A DNA stretch of 64,000 nt from an uncultured Flavobacteriaceae bacterium (lineage in GTDB: Bacteria > Bacteroidota > Bacteroidia > Flavobacteriales > Flavobacteriaceae). The notes beneath the pieces were generated by a model, which worked only from the letters and a program-made list of their open reading frames with translations, did no database searches and was not told the DNA's origin. Location: assembly GCA_937136455.1 (NCBI GenBank), contig CAKZOO010000179.1, forward strand, positions 62,001-126,000, written 5' to 3'. Both the position numbers and the translations under genes were made by a program. Positions 1 to 8,647 of this stretch are shown in pieces (within the stretch, counting starts at the first letter, position 1; every line of letters starts with the position of its first letter).

Positions 1-508
1 ACCAGCGACATCTCCGTCTTGTAAATTGAGCTCCTTTACCTTAAAATTGTGTTTGTTAGCCCACATGAGGTACATTCGCATTAGCATCGATGCCCAATCA
101 CAACTTTCAGTTCCTCCAGCACCAGCAGTAATTTGCAGGACGGCGTCAAAACTATCCGCTTCTTCAGAAAGCATGTTCTTAAACTCTATAGACTCGATGA
201 GTTCCTCAGCTTTTTGATAGTTCTGATCCAGTTCCTCTTCACTGAATTCTCCTTCTTTGTGAAACTCATAGGCGAGTTCCAGTTCTTCAACTGCTAGTGT
301 TGCTTTGTCAAAGTCTTCGATCCAACTTTTAATCGATTGGATTAACTTCATTTGATTTTGAGCAGCCTTGGGATTATCCCAGAAGTCAGGAGCAAAGGAT
401 TTTTCTTCCTCGTTTTGTAGTTCTATGTTTTTTTGATCGATGTCAAAGATACCTCCTTAACGCAGCCAGGCGATCTAAAAGATCTTGTATTTGATCTGAT
501 GTTGTCAT
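1..508 (-). CDS. prfB: Peptide chain release factor 2 (5' part, programmed frameshift)
   Basis: RF2 recognises UGA and UAA stop codons on the ribosome. Only the first roughly 170 residues are inside the window; the GGQ domain lies beyond the left edge. Reading leftward from ATG at 508, 21 codons end in CTT followed by in-frame TGA (445-443), preceded by an AGGAGG element. Shifting +1 onto GAC (444-442) opens a continuous frame containing AGAGGTESCDWASMLMRMY, a hallmark of RF2. This is the classic autoregulatory frameshift in which low RF2 favours slippage. The forward ORF at 26-217 is its shadow. Confidence 0.95.
443..458 (-). promoter_or_regulatory. RF2 programmed +1 frameshift site
   Basis: On the minus strand the sequence reads AAGGAGGTATCTTTGA. 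A Shine-Dalgarno-like AGGAGG lies three bases before the slippery CTT, and TGA follows directly with C as the next base, a weak termination context. The arrangement matches the E. coli prfB site base for base in its key parts. The stop is codon 22 here rather than codon 26. Confidence 0.93.
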
Positions 509-524
509 TTGATAAGAATTTGAG

Positions 525-554
525 CAAAAATAGGATTAATGCTTGGTTGTACAA
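525..554 (-). promoter_or_regulatory. prfB promoter, Flavobacterium type
   Basis: Minus-strand TTG (554-552), a 19-base spacer, then TATTTTTG (532-525) fit the Flavobacterium housekeeping consensus TTG-N17-23-TAnnTTTG. The -7 box ends about 17 bases before the prfB ATG at 508. Confidence 0.65.
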
Positions 555-592
555 TCAATTTTTATAAATTTAATAGATTTAAAATTCACTTT

Positions 593-2995
593 ATGAAAAA
601 CCTTCTGAGCTACTTATTCGTAGCGACAAGCTTCTGGCTACAGGCACAAACATTTGAACAGACCAAAGAATTTTTAAAACTAGAGGGTTTGTTCGAAATT
701 TATTACGATGAATCATCAGATAAAATGCTGATGAAGGTTGATCAATTAGATCGAGAATTTCTGTATGTCAATTCACTCAGTAGTGGGATCGGTTCCAACG
801 ATATTGGTTTAGATCGCGGTCAATTGGGTAATGAACAAGTGGTTTCATTTAAGAAAATGGGAAACAAACTATTCATGATTCAGCCAAATCTTTACTATAG
901 AGCTATTACCGACAATCAATTGGAAAAAGCATCGGTGGAGCAGGCATTTGCCAAATCGGTCTTGTATGGTTTTGATATTTTGGATCAGAATTCAGAATCC
1001 TATCTTATTGATATTAGTTCTTTTGTCAAAAGGGATTCTCATGGAGTCTCCAATCGTTTAGCGAGGATGAATCAAGGGTCTTATAAGTTAGATCTCTCCA
1101 AGTCAGCTATTAATTTAGATCGCACTCGATCCTTTCCAAAAAACACTGAGATCGATGTAATGCTCACTTTTAGTGGGGATGCGAAAGGATATTATATTCG
1201 TTCAGTAAGTCCCAATAGTAATTTAGTAACTGTAGCGACACATCATTCATTTATTGAATTGCCAGATGATAATTATAAGATGAGAATTTTTGATCCAAGA
1301 TCAGGTGCTTATTCATACGATTATATGGATTATGCTAGTCCAGTTCAAGAACCTATTCTCAAACGTTTTACCATGCGTCATCGTCTAGAGAAAAAAAATC
1401 CTAATGCAGCTGTAAGTGAAGCCGTTGAACCGATTGTTTATTATTTAGACAATGGAACTCCAGAACCAGTTCGTTCTGCATTACTTGAAGGAGGTAGCTG
1501 GTGGAATCAAGCCTTTGAAGCTATCGGATACAAAGATGCATTTCAGGTTAAGATGTTACCTGATGATGCGGATCCATTAGATGTTCGTTATAACGTCATA
1601 CAATGGGTACACCGCTCCACCAGAGGATGGAGTTATGGAGCCAGTGTTGCTGATCCAAGAACTGGTGAAATTATCAAAGGTCATGTAAGTTTGGGAAGTT
1701 TGAGAATTCGTCAAGACTTTATGATTGCTCAAGCACTTGCCAACAAGCCATTTGCAGATGCTGATGACAACGATCAAAAGATGTTAGATATGGCTTTAGC
1801 TCGTATTCGACAATTATCTGCTCATGAAATTGGACATACTCTTGGATTCCTACACAATTATGCGGCAAGTGCTGCTGGTAACATATCGGTAATGGATTAT
1901 CCTCATCCACAAGTTAATTTAGAGGGTGATCAAATTGATTACAGCAAGGCATATGAAACAGGTATAGGAGCATGGGATAAAGTTTCAGTGGCTTATTCAT
2001 ATAGTGATTTTGGAATGGATGAATCAAAAGTTCTACCAAAATTGACCAGCATACTTGAAGATGCTAAGTCCAAAGGATTGTGGTTTATCACAGATCAGGA
2101 TGCAAGACCAGCTTCCAGTGCTCATGCCAATGCTCATTTATGGGATAATGGTAAAGATATTATTGCAGAGTTGGACGCTATGTTAGCGCTTAGAGCAAAG
2201 GCGATCGATAATTTTAGCGTTGACAATATTCGAACAGGAGAACCATTATCAGTTCTTGAAGATGTTTTTGTCCCCCTTTATCTATATCATCGTTATCAAA
2301 CAGAGGCTGTTGCTAAAGTTATTGGTGGAATGGTATTTGACTATCAGGTAAAAGGTTCTAATCAAGATGCTATGAAAGTGGTTTCAGCCAAGCGTCAGCG
2401 CCTTGCCTTAAAGAGCTTGCTCAAAACAATAGACGCTAATACGATTGCTGTTCCAAAAGAAAAACTCTCCTTGTTTCCTCCAAGAGCTTATGGATATGCT
2501 AGGGGTAGAGAATCATTTAAATCTAAAACCGGAGCGAGTTTTGATCCTTTTTCTGCCGCTGAAACTGCTGCAGATATCACTTTTAGTTTTGTGTTAAACC
2601 CAGAGCGTGCTTCAAGATTGATTCAGCAAAAAGCTTTGGATCCAAACCAATTGGGATTGGATGAAGTGATCGATCAATTGATTGATCAGACGGTTAAGCG
2701 ATCTGAAAAATCACTTAAGGATCAATACTTAATAGAAACCAATAGAATCATTTCATTTCGATTGTTAGATCATCTCATGGCGCTTTCATCGAATAGCTCC
2801 GTATACGGTCAAGTCAATGCAATAGCCTCAAAGGCACTTTTAGATCTTTCAAAATCACTATCGAGTGATGATCAATTTTCATATGAAATGAAAAAGAGAA
2901 TCGCTGATTTTTTTGATAACAAATACCAATTCAAACTTCCTGAAACACTTCAAATTCCAGATGGTTCACCAATTGGAATGGATTGTTTTAATTAA
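593..2995 (+). CDS. Secreted zinc-dependent metalloprotease (DUF5118/DUF5117/DUF4953 type)
   Basis: The 800-residue protein is a predicted exported zinc peptidase. The start at 593 is preferred over the listed 539 because it gives a clean signal peptide (MKNLLSYLFVATSFWLQAQ). The N-terminal half resembles the DUF5118/DUF5117 domains common in Bacteroidota. The DUF4953-like half carries the metzincin-type zinc motif HEIGHTLGFLH at residues 411-421, followed by a likely Met-turn (SVMDYP). I see no obvious type IX sorting domain. It probably acts in the periplasm or outside the cell; the substrate is unknown. The threonine aldolase gene follows after 17 bases. Confidence 0.85.
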   Translation: MKNLLSYLFVATSFWLQAQTFEQTKEFLKLEGLFEIYYDESSDKMLMKVDQLDREFLYVNSLSSGIGSNDIGLDRGQLGNEQVVSFKKMGNKLFMIQPNLYYRAITDNQLEKASVEQAFAKSVLYGFDILDQNSESYLIDISSFVKRDSHGVSNRLARMNQGSYKLDLSKSAINLDRTRSFPKNTEIDVMLTFSGDAKGYYIRSVSPNSNLVTVATHHSFIELPDDNYKMRIFDPRSGAYSYDYMDYASPVQEPILKRFTMRHRLEKKNPNAAVSEAVEPIVYYLDNGTPEPVRSALLEGGSWWNQAFEAIGYKDAFQVKMLPDDADPLDVRYNVIQWVHRSTRGWSYGASVADPRTGEIIKGHVSLGSLRIRQDFMIAQALANKPFADADDNDQKMLDMALARIRQLSAHEIGHTLGFLHNYAASAAGNISVMDYPHPQVNLEGDQIDYSKAYETGIGAWDKVSVAYSYSDFGMDESKVLPKLTSILEDAKSKGLWFITDQDARPASSAHANAHLWDNGKDIIAELDAMLALRAKAIDNFSVDNIRTGEPLSVLEDVFVPLYLYHRYQTEAVAKVIGGMVFDYQVKGSNQDAMKVVSAKRQRLALKSLLKTIDANTIAVPKEKLSLFPPRAYGYARGRESFKSKTGASFDPFSAAETAADITFSFVLNPERASRLIQQKALDPNQLGLDEVIDQLIDQTVKRSEKSLKDQYLIETNRIISFRLLDHLMALSSNSSVYGQVNAIASKALLDLSKSLSSDDQFSYEMKKRIADFFDNKYQFKLPETLQIPDGSPIGMDCFN

Positions 2996-3012
2996 TTCAT
3001 TTACAGTATTTT

Positions 3013-4038
3013 ATGGAAGTAAATTTAATTTCAGATACGATTACAAGACCCACTCCAGGAATGATCGATGCCATGATGAGTGCTCAGGTTGGAGATGATG
3101 TGTTTAAAGAAGATCCTACGGTCAATGAATTTGAAAATCGAGTAGCACAGCTTTTTGGTAAAGAAGCAGCTTTGTTTTTTCCAAGTGGAACTATGGCTAA
3201 TCAAACAGCTATAAAAGTTCACACCCAGCCAGGTGAACAATTGATCTGTGATCACTATGCTCATATTTTTAATTATGAAGGAGGGGGAGTTAGTTTTAAT
3301 TCTGGAGTATCATGCAAACTCGTAGAAGGAACTAGAGGAATGATGACCGCTGAGCAAGTTGAAGCAGCCATTAACCCACCAGATTTTTATCACAGTCCAT
3401 TAACTTCCTTAGTTGAAATTGAAAACACGACCAATAAGGGAGGAGGTGCCTGTTACGATTTTTCAGAACTACAGAGGATTAGAGCTGTATGTGACAAGCA
3501 CAATTTATCCTATCATCTAGATGGTGCACGCCTTTGGAACGCTGTTGTCGCAAAAGGAGAAAACTTTTTGCAGTACGGAAACTTATTCGATTCGATCAGT
3601 GTGTGTTTTAGTAAGGGATTAGGGTGTCCTGTTGGATCGGTTGTAGTCGGTTCCAAGGATTTTATCCACAAGGCTCTTAGAGTTCGAAAGATTTTTGGAG
3701 GAGGGATGAGACAAGCAGGTTATTTGGCTGCAGCTGGTATTTACGCCTTAGACAACCATATAGAATCCTTAGCTTTAGACCATCAAAAAGCAGCTGAAAT
3801 AGGAGCTGTACTTTCCAAAAAGTCATCTATTTTAAAGGTCGAACCAGTAGAGACCAATATTGTCATCTTCGAGCTCAATACCGATTGTATATCTGAGGAA
3901 AAATTTAATAAGTTTTTAGATGATCATCAAATTCGAATCATTGCTATGGGAGGAGGAAAACTTCGCATGGTCACTCATAGAGATTATACTGATTCCATGC
4001 ACGAGTATTTAATTTCAGTCTTAGAACAACTAGATTAA
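3013..4038 (+). CDS. ltaE: Low-specificity L-threonine aldolase
   Basis: This cytoplasmic PLP enzyme cleaves L-threonine or L-allo-threonine to glycine and acetaldehyde. The N-terminus LISDTITRPTPGMIDAM and the segment VGDDVFKEDPTVNEFE are typical of the family, and PSGTMANQ is the cofactor-phosphate region. The Schiff-base lysine is Lys201 in FSKGLGCPVGS. The length of 341 residues is normal. It lies 17 bases after the metalloprotease and may be co-transcribed with it. Confidence 0.92.
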   Translation: MEVNLISDTITRPTPGMIDAMMSAQVGDDVFKEDPTVNEFENRVAQLFGKEAALFFPSGTMANQTAIKVHTQPGEQLICDHYAHIFNYEGGGVSFNSGVSCKLVEGTRGMMTAEQVEAAINPPDFYHSPLTSLVEIENTTNKGGGACYDFSELQRIRAVCDKHNLSYHLDGARLWNAVVAKGENFLQYGNLFDSISVCFSKGLGCPVGSVVVGSKDFIHKALRVRKIFGGGMRQAGYLAAAGIYALDNHIESLALDHQKAAEIGAVLSKKSSILKVEPVETNIVIFELNTDCISEEKFNKFLDDHQIRIIAMGGGKLRMVTHRDYTDSMHEYLISVLEQLD

Positions 4039-4048
4039 GAGAAATAGG

Positions 4049-4056
4049 TAACTTTG
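4049..4056 (+). promoter_or_regulatory. Candidate -7 box upstream of oligopeptidase B
   Basis: TAACTTTG matches TAnnTTTG exactly and lies 19 bases before the ATG at 4076. I could not find a matching TTG at the -33 distance, so this is a partial promoter call. Confidence 0.45.
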
Positions 4057-4075
4057 CGCTTTCAAAATTGAATAG

Positions 4076-6118
4076 ATGACAAAAGCACCCCTAGCAAAGA
4101 AAATCGATACTGTTTTATCAAATCATTCAGTAGATCGTTTGGATCCCTATTACTGGATGAACAAGCGTGATTCAAAAGAAGTTTTGGATTATTTAGAGGC
4201 TGAAAATAACTATTATAAGCAAGAGACAAAGGATACTGAAGCATTTCAAGAAATGCTTTTTGAGGAAATGAAATCTCGGATCAAAGAGGATGATGAATCA
4301 GTTCCTTTTAAAAAGAATGGCTATTGGTATATTACTAAATTTGAAAAGGGTAAAGAATATCCAATTTATACCAGAAGAAAAGAAACTCTTGAGGCTCCAG
4401 AAGAGTTGTTGTTTGATTGCAATCAAATGGCAGCGGGATTTTCGTACTTTCATTTAGGTTCTTTTTCAGTAAGTCCCGACAATAAATTAGCAGTATACAG
4501 TGTAGATACCGTCTCTAGAAGACAATATACTTTGCATGTAAAAGATTTAGTGAGTGGTCAGATTCTAGAAGATAAAATCGTCAATACTTCGGGTTCAGCT
4601 AGTTGGGCTAATGACAATAAAACTTTATTCTATTCTCTAAAAGACGAGCAAACTTTAAGATCTATTGGGATCTATCGCCATCAATTAGGAATTGATAAGG
4701 ATCAGTTGATGTATCATGAAGAAGATGATACCTTTAGTGTTTTTGTTTCAAAATCTAGATCAGGAAAGTATATCGTAATCGGTTCATCCAGTACTCTAAC
4801 TTCTGAATACAGAATTTTAAATGCAGATCAACCCCTAAGTGAATTTAAATTATTCACCGAAAGACAAAGAGGATTAGAATACGACATATCGCATTTTGAA
4901 GATCATTTTTACATCCTCACAAACAAGGATGAGGCTTTAAATTTTAAGGTGATGCGAACACCTATTGAAAAGACTTCAATAGAGAATTGGGTAGATTTTA
5001 TCGCACACGATTCTAAATCATTAATAGAAGACTTTACGAGTTTTAAGAAGTTCTATGTACTCGCTACTAGAGAAAATGGTTTAACTCGTATTAAAATTGC
5101 TAGTTGGGATCATGAAACCTCTTATGAGATTCCCTTTGACAACGAAACTTATACAGCCTATATTGGATCCAATCCTGAGTTTGATTCTCTTGAATTGCGC
5201 TATGGATACACGAGTTTGATTGAACCGAATTCGGTCTACAACTTTCATATGGAGTCTAGGGAAAAGACCTTGTTAAAACAAGTCGAAGTATTAGGAGGAA
5301 AATTTGATTCTAACAACTATATACAAGAGCGTATTTGGGCTACAGCAGAGGATGGGGTTCAAGTTCCGATATCACTAGTTTATCACAAAGACACTCCATT
5401 AGATGGAACTAGTCCTTTGTTTCAATATGGATACGGTTCTTATGGACATACGATTGATCCTTCTTTTTCATCATTGAGATTGAGTTTGTTAGATCGTGGT
5501 TTTATTTATGCAATAGCCCATATTAGAGGTTCAGAATATATGGGAAGAGAATGGTATGAAACAGGTAAGCTCCTTCAAAAGATGAATACTTTTACCGATT
5601 TTATCGCTTGTTCAAAGCATTTGATCGCTCAAAACTATACAAGCGAACAAGGATTATTTGCTTATGGTGGTTCTGCAGGTGGTTTGTTGATGGGAGCAGT
5701 GATGAATATGGCTCCTAAGCTCTATAAGGGGATTGTAGCGAACGTTCCCTTTGTCGATGTTGTTACCACTATGTTAGACGATTCAATACCACTGACAACA
5801 GGGGAGTATGACGAATGGGGAAATCCTAATCAAAAGGAGTATTTTGATTATATGCTCTCCTATTCTCCCTATGATCAAGTAAGTGCACAGGAGTATCCAA
5901 ATACGCTGATTATCACTGGCTATCACGATTCACAAGTACAGTACTGGGAGCCTGCAAAGTGGGTTGCAAAACTCAGAGATTTAAAAACAGATTCGAATCA
6001 ATTGTACTTTTCAATTAATATGGATGCTGGACACGGCGGTGCCTCAGGTCGCTTTGAATCACTAAAAGAAGTAGCACAGGAGTATTCCTTTATAATCAAT
6101 CTTGCAAATAAAGCTTAG
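4076..6118 (+). CDS. ptrB: Oligopeptidase B, S9 family
   Basis: This 680-residue serine peptidase of the prolyl oligopeptidase family cleaves small peptides after basic residues. The N-terminal half (about residues 1-400) is the beta-propeller cap, including the characteristic early DPYYWM. The alpha/beta hydrolase domain follows. The nucleophile is Ser533 in GGSAGG, the acid is the Asp of GYHDSQV, and the base is the His of DAGHGG. No signal peptide is visible, so it should be cytoplasmic, unlike some Bacteroidota paralogues. Family assignment is strong; exact specificity is inferred. Confidence 0.9.
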   Translation: MTKAPLAKKIDTVLSNHSVDRLDPYYWMNKRDSKEVLDYLEAENNYYKQETKDTEAFQEMLFEEMKSRIKEDDESVPFKKNGYWYITKFEKGKEYPIYTRRKETLEAPEELLFDCNQMAAGFSYFHLGSFSVSPDNKLAVYSVDTVSRRQYTLHVKDLVSGQILEDKIVNTSGSASWANDNKTLFYSLKDEQTLRSIGIYRHQLGIDKDQLMYHEEDDTFSVFVSKSRSGKYIVIGSSSTLTSEYRILNADQPLSEFKLFTERQRGLEYDISHFEDHFYILTNKDEALNFKVMRTPIEKTSIENWVDFIAHDSKSLIEDFTSFKKFYVLATRENGLTRIKIASWDHETSYEIPFDNETYTAYIGSNPEFDSLELRYGYTSLIEPNSVYNFHMESREKTLLKQVEVLGGKFDSNNYIQERIWATAEDGVQVPISLVYHKDTPLDGTSPLFQYGYGSYGHTIDPSFSSLRLSLLDRGFIYAIAHIRGSEYMGREWYETGKLLQKMNTFTDFIACSKHLIAQNYTSEQGLFAYGGSAGGLLMGAVMNMAPKLYKGIVANVPFVDVVTTMLDDSIPLTTGEYDEWGNPNQKEYFDYMLSYSPYDQVSAQEYPNTLIITGYHDSQVQYWEPAKWVAKLRDLKTDSNQLYFSINMDAGHGGASGRFESLKEVAQEYSFIINLANKA

Positions 6119-6134
6119 TTTACTAAAAATTACT

Positions 6135-6142
6135 TAATTTTG
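6135..6142 (+). promoter_or_regulatory. Candidate -7 box upstream of capA-like gene
   Basis: TAATTTTG fits TAnnTTTG and lies 24 bases before the ATG at 6167. No well-spaced TTG is present at -33. Confidence 0.45.
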
Positions 6143-6166
6143 TTCCGAATTACAAAGACGACCCCT

Positions 6167-7195
6167 ATGTCAAACAAAATTCAAGCACACGACTCTATAC
6201 TCAAACTTATAGGAAACACCCCTTTAGTTAAACTTCACAAATCAGTTGCTTCTTTTTCTGGAGACTATTACGCAAAAGTAGAAGCCTTTAACCCTGGACA
6301 TTCTGCTAAAGATAAAATTGCACTTCACATTATTGAATCTGCTGAAGAAAAAGGAATTTTAAAAGAGGGAGACACTATTGTAGAAACCACTTCTGGTAAT
6401 ACTGGTTTTTCTGTTGCGATGGTAAGTGCTATTAAAGGTTATAAGTGTATTTTGGCTGTGAGTTCAAAATCTTCACCAGACAAAATAGATATGCTTCGCT
6501 CTATGGGAGCAGAGGTGCATGTTTGTCCAGCACATGTTGCTGCAGATGATCCTCGTTCTTATTATGAAGTCGCAAAGCGCATTCACAAAGAAAACCCTGG
6601 ATCGATATACATCAATCAATATTTTAACGATTTAAACACGGAAGCTCATTTTAAGTCCACTGGACCTGAAATTTGGGACCAGATGGCAGGTGAAATCACT
6701 CATTTGGTAGCTTGTAGTGGTACAGGAGGCACGATCTCTGGAACTGCACAGTACCTAAAGTCTAAAAATCCTGACATTCAAATTATTGGTGTAGACGCCT
6801 ATGGTTCTATTCTCAAAAAATACCACGAGACTGGAGAGATTGATCCAAATGAAATCTATCCGTATCGAATTGAAGGATTAGGTAAAAACCTTATACCTAC
6901 GGCTACTGATTTTAATGTGATCGACCGTTTTGTAAAAGTAAAAGACGGTGAAAGTGCTCATATGGCCAGAGCGATCTCAAAATCAGAAGGAATTTTTGTA
7001 GGATATACTTCGGGTGCGGCACTTCAAGCTGTAAAACAACTCAATGATGAGGGTGTTTTTGATGAAAATTCAAAGGTAGTTGTCATCTTCCCTGATCACG
7101 GGTCACGTTATATGTCTAAAGTTTATTCTGACGAGTGGATGAGTGCTCAAGGATTTATGGAAATAGCTAAGGAAAAAGAAAAAGTATTGCGTTAA
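6167..7195 (+). CDS. capA: CBS/cysteine-synthase-fold PLP enzyme, probable cysteate synthase
   Basis: The 342-residue fold-type II PLP enzyme contains GNTPLVKL, the cofactor lysine Lys48 in [11 protein letters not shown], the substrate loop TTSGNTG and the phosphate-binding GTGGTISG. The C-terminus KVYSDEWM is typical of cystathionine beta-synthase catalytic cores; the regulatory CBS domains are absent. The usual GGSVKDRI around the lysine is altered to GHSAKDKI. The neighbouring alpha-oxoamine synthase suggests CapA, which makes L-cysteate from O-phosphoserine and sulfite for sulfonolipids. Start 6167 (ATG) is chosen over TTG at 6140, which overlaps the -7 box. Cystathionine beta-synthase or cysteine synthase remain alternatives. 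Family call is firm; CapA is an inference. Confidence 0.65.
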   Translation: MSNKIQAHDSILKLIGNTPLVKLHKSVASFSGDYYAKVEAFNPGHSAKDKIALHIIESAEEKGILKEGDTIVETTSGNTGFSVAMVSAIKGYKCILAVSSKSSPDKIDMLRSMGAEVHVCPAHVAADDPRSYYEVAKRIHKENPGSIYINQYFNDLNTEAHFKSTGPEIWDQMAGEITHLVACSGTGGTISGTAQYLKSKNPDIQIIGVDAYGSILKKYHETGEIDPNEIYPYRIEGLGKNLIPTATDFNVIDRFVKVKDGESAHMARAISKSEGIFVGYTSGAALQAVKQLNDEGVFDENSKVVVIFPDHGSRYMSKVYSDEWMSAQGFMEIAKEKEKVLR

Positions 7196-7219
7196 AATTC
7201 ACGCACATTACAAGAGTCA

Positions 7220-7249
7220 AAACGACCTCTATGGGGTCGTTTTTTTTTG
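7220..7249 (+). terminator. Rho-independent terminator after capA-like gene
   Basis: The stem ACGACC/GGTCGT with a seven-base loop is followed by a run of nine to ten T. It lies 24 bases after the stop at 7195 and separates this gene from the next transcription unit. Confidence 0.85.
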
Positions 7250-7284
7250 TCTCTTTAATATTTAATTCTTAATAAATTTATAAT

Positions 7285-7292
7285 TACTTTTG
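7285..7292 (+). promoter_or_regulatory. Candidate -7 box upstream of capB-like gene
   Basis: TACTTTTG fits TAnnTTTG, 21 bases before the ATG at 7314 and just downstream of a terminator, so this gene probably has its own promoter. No convincing -33 TTG. Confidence 0.5.
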
Positions 7293-7313
7293 CACCAAAA
7301 CCAATCAAAGTCT

Positions 7314-8573
7314 ATGAGAGATATATTTGATAGAATTAGGGAAAATAAAGGTCCATTAGGAAAATGGGCTTCTCAAGCTGAAGGCTATTTTGTATTTCCT
7401 AAATTAGAAGGACATATTTCAAATCGAATGAAATTTCAAGGTAAAGAAGTAATTACCTGGAGTATCAACGATTATTTAGGTATGGCAAATCTTCCAGAAG
7501 TGATCAAAGCAGATGCTGATGCAGCTGCTGCACATGGTGCAGCCTATCCAATGGGAGCCAGAATGATGAGTGGCCATACCGACTTTCACGAACAATTACA
7601 ACAAGAACTTGCTGCATTTGTAAACAAAGAAGCGGCTTACCTTTTAAATTTTGGATATCAAGGTATAATGTCTGCTATTGATGCCTTAGTTTCAAAAGAC
7701 GATATTATTGTTTACGATGTAGATGCTCATGCTTGTATTATTGATGGTGTTCGTTTACATATGGGTAAGCGATTTACTTTTAAACACAACGATGTTGCGT
7801 CATTAGAAAAAAACTTAGAGCGTGCTACAAAGATGGCTGAACAAACTGGAGGAGGTATTTTAGTGATCTCTGAAGGGGTGTTTGGAATGAGAGGTGAACA
7901 AGGTAAACTAAAAGAAATTGTTGAGCTTAAGAAAAAGTTCAACTTTAGATTGTTAGTCGATGATGCTCACGGTTTTGGTACACTTGGTAAAACAGGAGCT
8001 GGAGCAGGTGAGGAGCAAGGAGTTCAAGACGATATCGATGTTTATTTTGCAACTTTTGCTAAATCAATGGCAGGTATTGGAGCGTTCTTAGCTGCAGATC
8101 AAGAAATCATCGACTACTTAAAATACAACCTAAGATCTCAAATGTTTGCTAAATCATTACCAATGATTTACGTAAAAGGAGGATTAAAGCGTTTGGAATT
8201 ATTAAGAACCAAGCCAGAACTCAAGGCAAAACTTTGGGAGAATGTAAACGCACTTCAAAATGGTTTAAAAGATGCAGGATTTGATATTGGAACTACAACT
8301 TCTTGTGTAACTCCAGTATATCTCAAAGGAAGTATCCCTGAGGCGATGGCTCTTGTTAAAGACCTTAGAGAAAATTATGGAATTTTCTGTTCTATTGTAG
8401 TGTATCCTGTAATTCCAAAGGGATTAATCTTATTGCGTTTAATTCCAACTGCAACTCACACAATGGAGGATATCGAAATCACCCTAAAAGCATTCTCTAG
8501 TATTAGAGAGCGTTTAGAAAACGGTACTTATAAGCGATTATCAGCTGCTGTTTCTAAGGCGATGGGAGAATAA
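7314..8573 (+). CDS. capB: Alpha-oxoamine synthase, probable cysteate C-fatty acyltransferase
   Basis: The 419-residue PLP enzyme belongs to the family of serine palmitoyltransferase, glycine C-acetyltransferase (Kbl) and BioF. Visible features are NDYLGMANLPEV, the glycine-rich GARMMSGHTDFH, the cofactor aspartate in VDDAHGFGTLG, and the Schiff-base Lys250 in FAKSMAGIGAF. It would condense an amino acid with an acyl thioester. Next to a CapA-like enzyme, the best guess is CapB, which joins cysteate and a fatty acyl-CoA to give dehydrocapnine. Serine palmitoyltransferase and Kbl are the main alternatives, and automated pipelines often call such proteins Kbl or BioF. Start 7314 is chosen because 7290 overlaps the promoter. 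Confidence 0.65.
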   Translation: MRDIFDRIRENKGPLGKWASQAEGYFVFPKLEGHISNRMKFQGKEVITWSINDYLGMANLPEVIKADADAAAAHGAAYPMGARMMSGHTDFHEQLQQELAAFVNKEAAYLLNFGYQGIMSAIDALVSKDDIIVYDVDAHACIIDGVRLHMGKRFTFKHNDVASLEKNLERATKMAEQTGGGILVISEGVFGMRGEQGKLKEIVELKKKFNFRLLVDDAHGFGTLGKTGAGAGEEQGVQDDIDVYFATFAKSMAGIGAFLAADQEIIDYLKYNLRSQMFAKSLPMIYVKGGLKRLELLRTKPELKAKLWENVNALQNGLKDAGFDIGTTTSCVTPVYLKGSIPEAMALVKDLRENYGIFCSIVVYPVIPKGLILLRLIPTATHTMEDIEITLKAFSSIRERLENGTYKRLSAAVSKAMGE

Positions 8574-8595
8574 TCAAATCGAAAATAGATCTATA

Positions 8596-8627
8596 AAAAT
8601 AGCCCTGTTATCAGGGCTATTTTTTTG
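8596..8627. terminator. Bidirectional terminator between convergent genes
   Basis: AATAGCCCTG-ttat-CAGGGCTATT is a perfect 10-bp stem with T-rich flanks on both strands. It lies between the capB-like gene and the leftward GNAT gene and should stop transcription from both sides. Confidence 0.88.
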
Positions 8628-8647
8628 TTTTATATTTACTCGTTCGG

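Noticed and set aside
26-217. 63-residue forward ORF at the left edge
   Set aside because: It is the complement of the prfB coding region, whose reading frame gives the RF2 signature.
443-445. In-frame stop in prfB as evidence of a pseudogene
   Set aside because: The stop sits in the exact programmed-frameshift context of RF2, so it is functional rather than a mutation.
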